Shown: positions 34,590-42,579 of the stretch, piece by piece
How positions within the stretch are numbered: position 1 is the first letter of the stretch
Layout: each line of letters begins with the position of its first letter
Assembly (NCBI RefSeq): GCF_043195195.1
Contig: NZ_JBAFWT010000010.1
Coordinates: 1 to 64,000, forward strand
Reading direction: 5' to 3'
Length of the DNA stretch: 64,000 nucleotides
Source of the DNA: NCEH01 sp043195195
GTDB lineage: Bacteria; Pseudomonadota; Alphaproteobacteria; Rhizobiales; Xanthobacteraceae
Notes under the pieces: generated by a model
Database searches by the model: none
Seen by the model: only the letters and a program-made list of their open reading frames with translations
Told to the model about the DNA's origin: nothing
Program-made: the position numbers and the translations under genes

Positions 34590-35573
34590 ATGAGCGACGA
34601 TCCCCTTCATCCGCGCCCGGTGGACCGGGCGCTGGATCGCAACTTCCGACATGGCCAGTCCATGGAGCCGAACTATTCCGGCGCGACGTCCTTCTTGCGC
34701 CGGCGTTATGCCAAGGATGGCGGTGACGCTGAGTGCGTGGTGTGGGGCATCCCGCTCGATGTCACGGTCTCCAACCGTCCTGGCACGCGCTTTGGGCCGC
34801 GCGCCATCCGCGCCGCATCCGCGATCCTGGATGGGGATGATTTCTATCCGTTCGGCTTCGATCCGTTTGCGACGCTCGATGTGGCGGATGCCGGGGACTG
34901 CGTGTTCGATTACGGCCTGCCTTACTCCATTCCCGGTGCGATCGAGGCACAGGCGGCGCAGCATTTCGCCCGGGGCTCCCATCTGGTGACCCTGGGCGGC
35001 GACCATTTCCTCACCTATCCGGTCCTGAAGGCGCTGGTGGCGCATCTCGGCGCGCCCATAGCGCTAGTTCAGTTCGATGCCCACCAGGACACCTGGGACG
35101 ACGACGGCACACGTGTTGACCATGGAACCATGATCACTCGCGCCGTGAAGGACGGGTTGATCCGCGTCGATCGCTCGGTGCAGGTGGGGATCCGGACCCA
35201 TGCGCCTCAGACCTTCGGCATCGACGTGCTGCACGGCTATGACGCCGCCGACCTCGGCCCGCGCGGCGTCGTGCGCCATATCCGCGAACGGGTGGGAGAT
35301 GCACCCGTCTACATGACCTTCGACATAGACGCCCTCGACCCAGCATTCGCCCCCGGAACCGGGACGCCGGTCTGCGGCGGCCTTTCGAGTCGCGAGGCCT
35401 TGATGATCCTCGGCGGGCTCGGCGATCTCGACCTGAAGGGATTTGACGTCGTGGAGGTCTCGCCACCCTACGACCATGCGGAGATCACCGCCCTGGCCGG
35501 GGCGAGCCTGGCCGCCACCTATCTGTGCCTGCTCGCCCAGCGCAAGGCGCAGGGACAGAGCATTGCGCTCTAG
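34590..35573 (+). CDS. speB: Agmatinase
   Basis: A 327-residue ureohydrolase that makes putrescine and urea from agmatine (a guanidinobutyrase role cannot be excluded). Manganese ligands are visible: H139 in GGDHF, D163-H165-D167 in FDAHQD, and D245/D247 in FDIDALDPAFAPGTGTP. The start at 34590 follows GAGAGG; the longer frame upstream overlaps the cysA end and is not coding. The next gene starts 19 bases after its stop, so the two may be co-transcribed. Confidence 0.93.
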   Translation: MSDDPLHPRPVDRALDRNFRHGQSMEPNYSGATSFLRRRYAKDGGDAECVVWGIPLDVTVSNRPGTRFGPRAIRAASAILDGDDFYPFGFDPFATLDVADAGDCVFDYGLPYSIPGAIEAQAAQHFARGSHLVTLGGDHFLTYPVLKALVAHLGAPIALVQFDAHQDTWDDDGTRVDHGTMITRAVKDGLIRVDRSVQVGIRTHAPQTFGIDVLHGYDAADLGPRGVVRHIRERVGDAPVYMTFDIDALDPAFAPGTGTPVCGGLSSREALMILGGLGDLDLKGFDVVEVSPPYDHAEITALAGASLAATYLCLLAQRKAQGQSIAL

Positions 35574-35584
35574 CCAGGGAGCGC
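35565..35584 (+). promoter_or_regulatory. Hairpin at speB stop covering the next ribosome site
   Basis: GCGCTC (35565-35570) and GAGCGC (35579-35584) make a 6-base perfect stem with an 8-base loop that contains the speB stop codon. The second arm overlaps the AGGGAG ribosome site of the antiporter gene, so translating ribosomes on speB would open it: a possible coupling device. Confidence 0.35.
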
Positions 35585-35592
35585 TGATCGCG

Positions 35593-36660
35593 ATGATACG
35601 GCGCCTGTTTCCTTTTGTCGTGCCAGTCGCCGGGCTCGTTCTCGCGCTCGGCTGGCCGGTGTTTTTTCCTCTCTTCGGCCGCGGTGCCGAATGGTTGGCC
35701 TCGCTGCTCATGATGGGCACCATCTTCGCCGCCGTAAATCATGCCGACACGGTTTCCGCTCGCCTGCCGCAGCCGTTCGGCACCCTGGTCCTTACCTTCA
35801 GCGTGACCCTCATCGAAGCGTCTGTGCTGGTGTCGATGATGCTGAACGGGGAGAACAATCCCACCCTTGCCCGCGAGGCGGTGCTTTCCACGGTCATGTT
35901 CGTGCTCACCGGTGTGGTCGGTCTGTGCCTTCTAATCGGCGGGTTGCGCCATCGCGAGCAGGAGGTGCGCCAGCAGGGACTGAGCGGATTCCTCTCGGTC
36001 ATCATGGCCATTTCGGTTCTGGCGCTGATCCTGCCGAGCGCAACGTCCTCAGGCGAGCATGGCGTCGCGAAGACACTTGATGTCGCGCTTATCATGGTCG
36101 GCGTGGTGCTACTCTACGGTTCGTTCCTATTCATGCAGACGGTGCGGCATCGCGATCATTTCCTCGGCTGGGACGAGAGCGAGGAGCGTGTGGCGACGCC
36201 GGTTGAGTTCTGGCGCGGCGTCGTGTTCCTGCTGGTCAGCCTCGGCGGGGTTGTGCTGCTTTCGCACTATGTGGCGGAAGGTGTCGAGCGGTTCATGGAC
36301 CGGCAGGGCCTGCCGGATCCGGACGCGGTTGTGGGAGCAATCGTGGTGGCGATCCTGCTGCTGCCGGAAACCATCACGGCCGTGCGCTCTGCCCGGCGCA
36401 ACCGGTTGCAGCGGGCGCTGAACGCGGCGCTGGGCTCGGCCCTTGCCACCATTGGCCTGACCATGCCTGTGATGGTTGCCGTGAGCTATATCGTCGACCG
36501 TCAGGTGACCCTCGCTCTCGACCCGGAAGACCGTGTGCAATTGCTGCTGGCGCTGGTGCTGAGCATCGTCTCGTTCGGCACTGGCAAGACCAATGCTCTG
36601 ACAGGACTGGTGCATCTGGTGCTTTTCCTGGTCTATGTCCTGACGCTTTTTTCACCGTGA
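35593..36660 (+). CDS. Calcium/proton antiporter, ChaA/CaCA family
   Basis: A 355-residue integral membrane protein with about ten hydrophobic segments. The two inverted halves carry the CaCA alpha motifs: FSVTLIEASVLVSMMLNGE in the first and PETITAVRSARRNRLQRALN in the second, with ALATIGLTMPV following. This is the ChaA-like (y4hA) type, exporting calcium, sodium or potassium in exchange for protons. The start at 35593 lies just before the first helix; the longer frame covers the end of speB and is not used. Confidence 0.88.
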   Translation: MIRRLFPFVVPVAGLVLALGWPVFFPLFGRGAEWLASLLMMGTIFAAVNHADTVSARLPQPFGTLVLTFSVTLIEASVLVSMMLNGENNPTLAREAVLSTVMFVLTGVVGLCLLIGGLRHREQEVRQQGLSGFLSVIMAISVLALILPSATSSGEHGVAKTLDVALIMVGVVLLYGSFLFMQTVRHRDHFLGWDESEERVATPVEFWRGVVFLLVSLGGVVLLSHYVAEGVERFMDRQGLPDPDAVVGAIVVAILLLPETITAVRSARRNRLQRALNAALGSALATIGLTMPVMVAVSYIVDRQVTLALDPEDRVQLLLALVLSIVSFGTGKTNALTGLVHLVLFLVYVLTLFSP

Positions 36661-36758
36661 GCCTGGCGCCTGCGCTTCGGCGCGGTGGACACCGCCCGGA
36701 CGCGGTGGCATGGTCCGCGCGATCAAGGGGCGAGGCGTCAAGCAGCGAGGCGTGGGCC

Positions 36759-37169
36759 GTGAAAGAGTTCCTGCTCTATATCTTTACCTGGTGGAACAAG
36801 CAGACGGTCGGCACCATGGTGTGGACCCGTCGCTTTGGCGAATTCGTGGGGCAGGACGAAGCGGGCAACCGTTATTTCCGGACCAAGGGCGGCGCCATCG
36901 ACCCGCTGCTAGGTTTCGAGCGTCGGTGGGTCATCTACCCTAATTATGCCGACAGCACGACCATCCCAAGTGGCTGGTACGGGTGGATGCACCACCGCAC
37001 CGATACCCCGCCCACCGAGGAAGCCTACACGCCGCGCGAGTGGCAGAAGCCGCATCTTCGCAACATGACCGGCACTCCAGGCGCTTATCGGCCCAAGGGG
37101 GCCTTTCCCGGCGGGCGCAACCGACCGGAAGTCACCGGCGACTACAAGGCATGGACGCCCGGCGAGTGA
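36759..37169 (+). CDS. NADH:ubiquinone oxidoreductase accessory subunit NDUFA12
   Basis: A 136-residue homologue of the mitochondrial complex I subunit NDUFA12 (17.2 kDa), found in alphaproteobacteria. Identifying strings are FTWWNKQTVGTMVWTRRFGE, RWVIYPNYADSTTIPSGWYGWMHH cut by the family pattern, and EWQKPHLRNMTGT. The best start is GTG at 36759 with a GCGAGG-like site; no ATG fits. The order NDUFA12-DUF2155-aat is typical of the order Hyphomicrobiales. Confidence 0.93.
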   Translation: MKEFLLYIFTWWNKQTVGTMVWTRRFGEFVGQDEAGNRYFRTKGGAIDPLLGFERRWVIYPNYADSTTIPSGWYGWMHHRTDTPPTEEAYTPREWQKPHLRNMTGTPGAYRPKGAFPGGRNRPEVTGDYKAWTPGE

Positions 37170-37420
37170 GGCGTCGTCCATCCCGTGTCGGGCGCACCTC
37201 TGTGCGGGCGCGAAGGTGAGCGGGCGTGCCGCGCTTTCGATCCTGCGGGCCTGATTCGCCCTCGCGATGCCGCATTGCAGGTGATAACCAGCAAGGAGTT
37301 GGGCGCGCCGTGCCGTGCCGTGTGCATCGGGAGGACGGTCTTTTTTGCGCCCCCTCTCCTTTTTGCACATGGACGTTTCGGAACGGGCCCACCCCTTGGC
37401 ACGTTCGGGTTTGCGTTTTC

Positions 37421-38149
37421 ATGGTCAATGTCCAATTTGAGCCGCGTCGGCTGTTCCAAGGGTCGTCGTTGACGCATGCCGCAGCGGCGGGCGCCGGACA
37501 GGCAGGCGCTGCTGCTCTCGGCCTTGCCCTCGGGCTATGCGTGATGATCGCGCCTGCATTTGCTCAGAACCGCAGCGGCATCGAATCAGCACCGCTGGCT
37601 CCCCCGTCCGGTTTCGGAACGTCTACCTCACCGTCCCCCGCCGGGTCCGTGCAGCGGCCCTCTGCACCGCAACTGCCACCTCCGGGGTCGCCGCGCCCGC
37701 CCGGACAGGGCCAGATGCCCGCCCCCACAATTGCACAGCCTCCGGCTGCGGGAACGCCCTCCGCGGCAGGCGACACGGGTGATATGGTGGTGGTGCAGCC
37801 TCCACCCGAACACATCGCCAATCGAACTGCGGTATATGCCGGGCTGGACAAGATCACCGGCCGCATCACCTCGTTCGAAGTGGGCATTGGCGAGACGGTT
37901 CAGTTCGGCGCCCTGCAGGTGACACCCCGCGTGTGCTACACGCGCCCGCCGACGGAGACGCAAAACACCACCAGCTTCACCGAAGTTAACGAGATCACCT
38001 TGAAGGGCGAGGCGAAGCGGATCTTTACGGGGTGGATGTTCGCATCCAGCCCGGGTCTGCATGGGGTGGAGCATCCCGTCTATGATGTCTGGCTGACCGA
38101 CTGCAAGGCCACCGCCCCTGCCACCGGCAAAGCCGCGGGCCAGAAGTAG
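37421..38149 (+). CDS. DUF2155 domain exported protein
   Basis: A 242-residue exported protein. A signal peptide-like region (AAALGLALGLCVMIAPAFAQ) ends near residue 49; a Pro/Ser-rich linker of about 75 residues follows, then the DUF2155 domain (about 130-232). The domain is recognised by RTAVYAGLDKITGRITSFEV, VQFGALQVTPRVCYTRPPTE and FTGWMFASSPGLHGVEHPVYDVWL shortened forms. Its two Cys may pair. Its last 70 bases overlap the aat coding region on the other strand. The 251 bases before it hold no gene that I can support. Confidence 0.9.
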   Translation: MVNVQFEPRRLFQGSSLTHAAAAGAGQAGAAALGLALGLCVMIAPAFAQNRSGIESAPLAPPSGFGTSTSPSPAGSVQRPSAPQLPPPGSPRPPGQGQMPAPTIAQPPAAGTPSAAGDTGDMVVVQPPPEHIANRTAVYAGLDKITGRITSFEVGIGETVQFGALQVTPRVCYTRPPTETQNTTSFTEVNEITLKGEAKRIFTGWMFASSPGLHGVEHPVYDVWLTDCKATAPATGKAAGQK

Positions 38150-38757
38150 AAGTCGCCTTCCACCTCCAGCGCCTGCTCGAGCTGGCGATGATATTGGCGC
38201 CGGCTGATTTCGATGGCACCGAGGCTTTCCAGGTGGCTGGTCACGAACTGGGTATCCAGCAGGCGGAAGCCGCCGGCCCTCAGCCGCGCCACCAGATGCA
38301 CCAGCGCGACCTTCGAGGCATCGCGCTCTATGTGGAACATGCTCTCGCCGAAGAAGGCACCGCCGAGCCGCACGCCATAGAGCCCGCCCACCAGCCGGCC
38401 GTCGCGCCAAGCCTCCACCGTGTGACAGCGGCCGCGCGCGAATAGTTCGCCGTAGAGCCGCCGGATCCGGGCGTTGATCCAGGTCTTGGCGCGCCCGTCC
38501 TGCGGAGCGGCGCAGCCGCCGATCACGCCATTGAAATCATGGTCGATGCGGATTTCGAACTTGTCCGAACGGATGGTGCGGGCAAGGCGCGAGGAGACCT
38601 TCAACCCGTCGAGCGGAAAGACGCCGCGCCGTTCCGGCTCGATCCAATAAAGGCCGGGATCGTCAGCGCTCTCAGCCATGGGAAAGATGCCGCAGGCATA
38701 GGCCTTCAGCAGCACGTCCGGGGTGATTTCGACAATCGGTTCGGTGGGGCGGCTCAT
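38080..38757 (-). CDS. aat: Leucyl/phenylalanyl-tRNA--protein transferase
   Basis: Adds Leu or Phe to N-terminal Arg or Lys of proteins, making them N-degron substrates for ClpS/ClpAP. The 225-residue enzyme shows LLKAYACGIFPMAES, LYWIEPERRGVFPL, NARIRRLYGELFARG, GLYGVRLGGAFFGESMF and LLDTQFVTSHLESLGA. The ATG at 38757 fits the family start; upstream codons are ignored. Its 3' end runs 70 bases into the convergent DUF2155 gene. Confidence 0.96.
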   Translation of the reverse strand: MSRPTEPIVEITPDVLLKAYACGIFPMAESADDPGLYWIEPERRGVFPLDGLKVSSRLARTIRSDKFEIRIDHDFNGVIGGCAAPQDGRAKTWINARIRRLYGELFARGRCHTVEAWRDGRLVGGLYGVRLGGAFFGESMFHIERDASKVALVHLVARLRAGGFRLLDTQFVTSHLESLGAIEISRRQYHRQLEQALEVEGDFYFWPAALPVAGAVALQSVSQTS

Positions 38758-38973
38758 AGGTCTATTGAAGGAGCATATAACTTGAGCGAGGATGTGGCGC
38801 TTTGCCGCCCTGCGCCCATGCGAGCCGCGAGGAGCGGCCCGGTGCGGCATGTCGCCTTCATATTAATCCTGCCGCGAATGCGTAGTGCATTTGTCATCCG
38901 GTCGCGCTAACTGCCGTCGAGGGTTCACCGGGGCGTGAACCGCTTGCGTCTTCTTCTACGCGGTGGATCTGCC

Positions 38974-40713
38974 ATGCTTCTTCAGCTCACTGGTGGAAAC
39001 GAGCCCAATCCCGTGCGGCAGCACCGGTTCTCGATCTTCGATATCTTTGCCTTCGCGGTGATCTTCGCCCTGTTCGCGCTGTTCACCCACGGCACGCAGG
39101 AGACCCTGGTTCCGATCGCGCAATTGCAGCAGACGCCGATCTCGCTCGATCCGGCGATGCTGCCGGAATATGCCCTGCGCACCACGCTGCGCATGCTCGC
39201 GGCGATCGTCGCCTCGCTGGTGTTCACCTTCATTTATGGCGCCATCGCCGCAAAAAGCCGGCGCGCCGAAATGGTGCTGATCCCGATCCTCGATATTCTC
39301 CAGTCGGTGCCGGTGCTGGGATTTCTATCCTTCACCGTGGTGTTCTTCATGGGCCTGTTCCCCGGCCAGGTGCTGGGGGTGGAACTGGCGGCGGTGTTCG
39401 CCATCTTCACCAGCCAAGCCTGGAACATGACCTTCAGCTTCTACCAGTCGATGAAGACCTTGCCGCGCGACCTGGAGGAGGTGTGCGACGGCTTCGGCCT
39501 CACCGGCTGGCAGCGCTTCTGGCGGCTGGAAGTGCCGTTTTCCATGCCGGGGCTGGTGTGGAACACCATGATGTCCATGTCCGGCGGCTGGTTCTTCGTG
39601 GTGGCCTCGGAAGCGATCTCGGTGGGAAATACCACCATCACCCTGCCGGGCATCGGCGCTTATGTGGCCACTGCCATCGCCGACCGGGATATCGCGGCCG
39701 TCGCCTATGCCGTGCTGGCCATGCTGGTGATCATCCTACTGTACGATCAGGTGCTGTTCCGTCCGCTGGTGGCGTGGGCGGAGAAGTTCCGCTTCGAGCA
39801 GGCGGCTGGCGGGCCGCCGCCTCGTTCCTGGGTGCTCGATCTGGTCAAGCGGGCGCATTATTTCCGCATCGTGCTCTCGCCCCTGGGCAGCCTTGCCCGC
39901 GCGCTCGGGCGCATGCCACTGCGCGCGCCGGTGCGTGTGCCCCGCAAGGTGCACAGCGCCTGGGGCAGCCGCACCATGGACCGTATCTGGGCAAGCCTGG
40001 TGATCGCCGCCGCGCTCTACAGCCTGTGGGTGATCGTCGCGTTCGTCGCCACCGAGGTGGAAGGCGGCGAGGTGCTGCACGTTCTCTATCTCGGCTTCCT
40101 CACCTTGCTGCGCGTGGTGGTGCTGATTTTCCTCGCCTCGCTGGTCTGGGTTCCGGTCGGGGTGTGGATCGGCCTCAATCCGAAGGTGGCGACCGCGGTG
40201 CAGCCGCTGGCCCAGTTCCTCGCGGCGTTCCCGGCGAACATCGTGTTTCCGTTCGCCGTCGTGGGCATCGTGGCGCTGGGGCTCGACCCGAACATCTGGC
40301 TCTCGCCGCTGATGATCCTGGGCACCCAGTGGTACATCCTGTTCAATGTGATCGCCGGCGCCAGCGCGTTCCCAGGCGACATGCGTGAGGCGGCGTCCGC
40401 CTTTCACATCCGCGGCTGGCACTGGTGGACCAAAGTGATCCTGCCAGGCGTGTTTCCGTATTATGTCACCGGCGCGCTGACCGCGAGCGGCGGCTCCTGG
40501 AACGCAAGTATCGTCGCCGAGGTTGCGAGCTGGGGCGACACGACGCTGCGCGCCGAGGGGCTTGGAGCCTTTATCGCGGACGCTACGACTGCCGCCGATT
40601 TCCCGCGCGTCACGCTCGGCATTGCGGTCATGTCGCTCTACGTCATCGCCTTCAACCGCGTCTTGTGGCGACCCCTGTTCACCTTCGCGGCCCGCCGCCT
40701 GCGGCTCGACTGA
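38974..40713 (+). CDS. Fused two-domain ABC permease, NitT/TauT-like
   Basis: A 579-residue membrane protein made of two BPD_transp_1 permease domains. The first ends with the EAA loop EEVCDGFGLTGWQRFWRLEV, the second with REAASAFHIRGWHWWTKVIL; both contact the ATPase. It resembles nitrate/taurine-type permeases but duplicated in one chain. The next gene supplies the ATPase 11 bases downstream. No substrate-binding protein is encoded nearby. I use the ATG at 38974 (GGTGGA site); a GTG start at 38935 would add 13 residues. The substrate is unknown. Confidence 0.88.
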   Translation: MLLQLTGGNEPNPVRQHRFSIFDIFAFAVIFALFALFTHGTQETLVPIAQLQQTPISLDPAMLPEYALRTTLRMLAAIVASLVFTFIYGAIAAKSRRAEMVLIPILDILQSVPVLGFLSFTVVFFMGLFPGQVLGVELAAVFAIFTSQAWNMTFSFYQSMKTLPRDLEEVCDGFGLTGWQRFWRLEVPFSMPGLVWNTMMSMSGGWFFVVASEAISVGNTTITLPGIGAYVATAIADRDIAAVAYAVLAMLVIILLYDQVLFRPLVAWAEKFRFEQAAGGPPPRSWVLDLVKRAHYFRIVLSPLGSLARALGRMPLRAPVRVPRKVHSAWGSRTMDRIWASLVIAAALYSLWVIVAFVATEVEGGEVLHVLYLGFLTLLRVVVLIFLASLVWVPVGVWIGLNPKVATAVQPLAQFLAAFPANIVFPFAVVGIVALGLDPNIWLSPLMILGTQWYILFNVIAGASAFPGDMREAASAFHIRGWHWWTKVILPGVFPYYVTGALTASGGSWNASIVAEVASWGDTTLRAEGLGAFIADATTAADFPRVTLGIAVMSLYVIAFNRVLWRPLFTFAARRLRLD

Positions 40714-40724
40714 GGAGACCTCTC

Positions 40725-42056
40725 ATGCTCGAAATCACGACCCCGGTCGCCACCACGCCCATGCTGTCGGTGTCCCATGTGGTGCAGGCGTACCGCAAGA
40801 GCGACAACAACCGCTTCCTGGTGCTGGACGACGTTTCGCTCGCCATCCAGGAGGGGGAGATCGTCGGCCTCCTCGGCCGCTCGGGCTCGGGCAAATCCTC
40901 ATTGCTGCGGATCATTTCCGGCCTCGCGGCGCCGGTGTCGGGCGAGGTGACCTGGTGTGGCCGCAAGCTGGACGGGCCGGCCCAGGGCATTTCCATGGTG
41001 TTCCAGACCTTCGCCCTTTTCCCCTGGCTCACCGTGCTGCAGAATGTTGAAATTGGCCTGGAGGCCATCGGCATCGAGGTGGCCGAGCGCCGCCGCCGCG
41101 CCGAGCAGGCCATCGATCTGATTGGCCTCGGCGGCTTTGAGACCGCCTATCCCAAGGAATTGTCAGGCGGCATGCGCCAGCGCGTGGGGTTCGCCCGCGC
41201 CCTCGTCGTGCATCCGCGCCTGATGCTGATGGACGAGCCCTTCTCGGCCCTCGACGTGCTGACCGCCGAAACCTTGCGCACCGACATCATCGATCTGTGG
41301 ACCGAGGGTGCGTTGCCGATCAAGTCGATCCTCATCGTCACCCACAATATCGAGGAAGCGGTGCTGATGTGCGACCGAGTCCTGATCTTTTCCTCCAATC
41401 CGGGCCGGGTGGCGCATGAGATGCCTATCCCGCTTGCCCATCCGCGCGATCGACTGGCGCCGGATTTTCGCGCTTTGGTGGAAGAGATCTATTCACGCAT
41501 GACCAATCGCGATGGGCCCGGCGCCGAGTTGAACAAGCCCGGCGCCAGCCGGGGCCATGAGATCACCATCACCACGCCGCTCACGGCCGTCTCAACCAAC
41601 GTGCTCGCCGGCTTACTCGAGGAACTCACCGACGCGCCCTATAACGGACGCGCAGATCTGCCGGCGCTGGCGGATAACCTCAACATGCCGGCGGACGCGC
41701 TGTTCCCGATTGCGGAAACGCTTCAGATGCTGCGCTTCGCCGATGTGGAGAGCGGCGATATCCTACTTACTGAGGCGGGGCGGCAGTTCGTCGAGGCCGA
41801 CGTGGACGACCGCAAGGAATTGTTCTCCAAGCATCTGCTCGCCCACGTGCCGCTTGCCGCCCACATCCGCCACGTGCTGGAGGAGCGGCCGAGCCACAAG
41901 GCGCCCTGGTCGCGTTTCGAGGATGAGCTGGAAGACCATATGTCCGAGGAATTTGCCGACGAGTCGCTACGCGCAGTCATCACCTGGGCGCGCTATGGCG
42001 AGAGCTTTGCCTATGACGAGCAGGTGCAGCAGTTCAGTCTGGGCGAGGAGGATTGA
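40725..42056 (+). CDS. ABC import ATPase with C-terminal AAA-associated domain
   Basis: A 443-residue protein. Residues about 12-260 form a nitrate/sulfonate-type ABC ATPase: Walker A GRSGSGKSS (51-59), FQTFALFPWLTV, signature LSGGM (146-150), Walker B LMLMDE (166-171). From about residue 290 an extra domain follows, matching the AAA-associated C-terminal domain (PF09821 type), with TNVLAGLLEELTD, LADNLNMPADALFPIAETL and a helix-rich tail that looks like a winged helix. It likely senses something that gates the transporter. A strong GAGGAG site precedes the start; coupled to the fused permease. Confidence 0.9.
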   Translation: MLEITTPVATTPMLSVSHVVQAYRKSDNNRFLVLDDVSLAIQEGEIVGLLGRSGSGKSSLLRIISGLAAPVSGEVTWCGRKLDGPAQGISMVFQTFALFPWLTVLQNVEIGLEAIGIEVAERRRRAEQAIDLIGLGGFETAYPKELSGGMRQRVGFARALVVHPRLMLMDEPFSALDVLTAETLRTDIIDLWTEGALPIKSILIVTHNIEEAVLMCDRVLIFSSNPGRVAHEMPIPLAHPRDRLAPDFRALVEEIYSRMTNRDGPGAELNKPGASRGHEITITTPLTAVSTNVLAGLLEELTDAPYNGRADLPALADNLNMPADALFPIAETLQMLRFADVESGDILLTEAGRQFVEADVDDRKELFSKHLLAHVPLAAHIRHVLEERPSHKAPWSRFEDELEDHMSEEFADESLRAVITWARYGESFAYDEQVQQFSLGEED

Positions 42057-42108
42057 GCGGGCGGCCGAGCCGTGACGCAGAGCCCGCGCCCTCAAAGCAG
42101 GAGGGCGC

Positions 42109-42543
42109 ATGGCACAGGATAGAGTTTCCCTCGCCCGCTTCGTGGAAGCGCAGGACGGCGTGATCGAGCAGGTGCTGGCCGAGCTTCGGGCCGGGCGGAA
42201 GCGCAGCCATTGGATGTGGTTCGTATTTCCGCAGATGCGCGGGCTTGGGCATTCGCCCACAGCCGATTTCTACGGCATCTCATCCCTGGCGGAAGCGCGC
42301 GCCTATCTGGCGCACCCCGTGCTCGGTGCCCGTCTCATCGCCTGCACGCAGGCGGCGGAGGCCCAGGACGGACGCAGCATTTCGGCTATTTTTGGCACGC
42401 CCGACGATCTGAAATTCCACTCCTGCATGACCTTGTTCGCCAAGGCGGCAGGGGCGGGCGACAGCGTGTTCCACGCGGCGCTGCAGCGGCATTTCGGCGG
42501 GCTTCCGGATCCGGCGACGCTCGCTCTGCTCGGGTCCGACTGA
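42109..42543 (+). CDS. DUF1810 family protein
   Basis: A 144-residue soluble protein of the DUF1810 family. Key strings are RFVEAQDGVIEQVLAEL, KRSHWMWFVFPQMRGLG, GISSLAEARAYLAHPVLGARL, IFGTPDDLKFHSCMTLF and the end DPATLALLG. No reaction is established for the family. It lies 52 bases after the ABC ATPase gene on the same strand and could be part of that transcript. A strong hairpin follows. Confidence 0.9.
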   Translation: MAQDRVSLARFVEAQDGVIEQVLAELRAGRKRSHWMWFVFPQMRGLGHSPTADFYGISSLAEARAYLAHPVLGARLIACTQAAEAQDGRSISAIFGTPDDLKFHSCMTLFAKAAGAGDSVFHAALQRHFGGLPDPATLALLGSD

Positions 42544-42544
42544 G

Positions 42545-42567
42545 CGGCCGGGCGATCGGCCCGGCCG
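42545..42567. terminator. Strong GC hairpin between convergent DUF1810 and accC
   Basis: CGGCCGGGC (42545-42553) pairs perfectly with GCCCGGCCG (42559-42567) over a 5-base loop, directly after the DUF1810 stop and 12 bases before the accC stop. There is no T-run. Confidence 0.55.
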
Positions 42568-42579
42568 TGCGTGTGGCGC

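Noticed and set aside
38935..42543. ABC module as a mobile island with boundaries
   Set aside because: I found no integrase, transposase, tRNA target or direct repeats at its ends, and its base composition looks like its neighbours. Insertion is inferred only from gene order.
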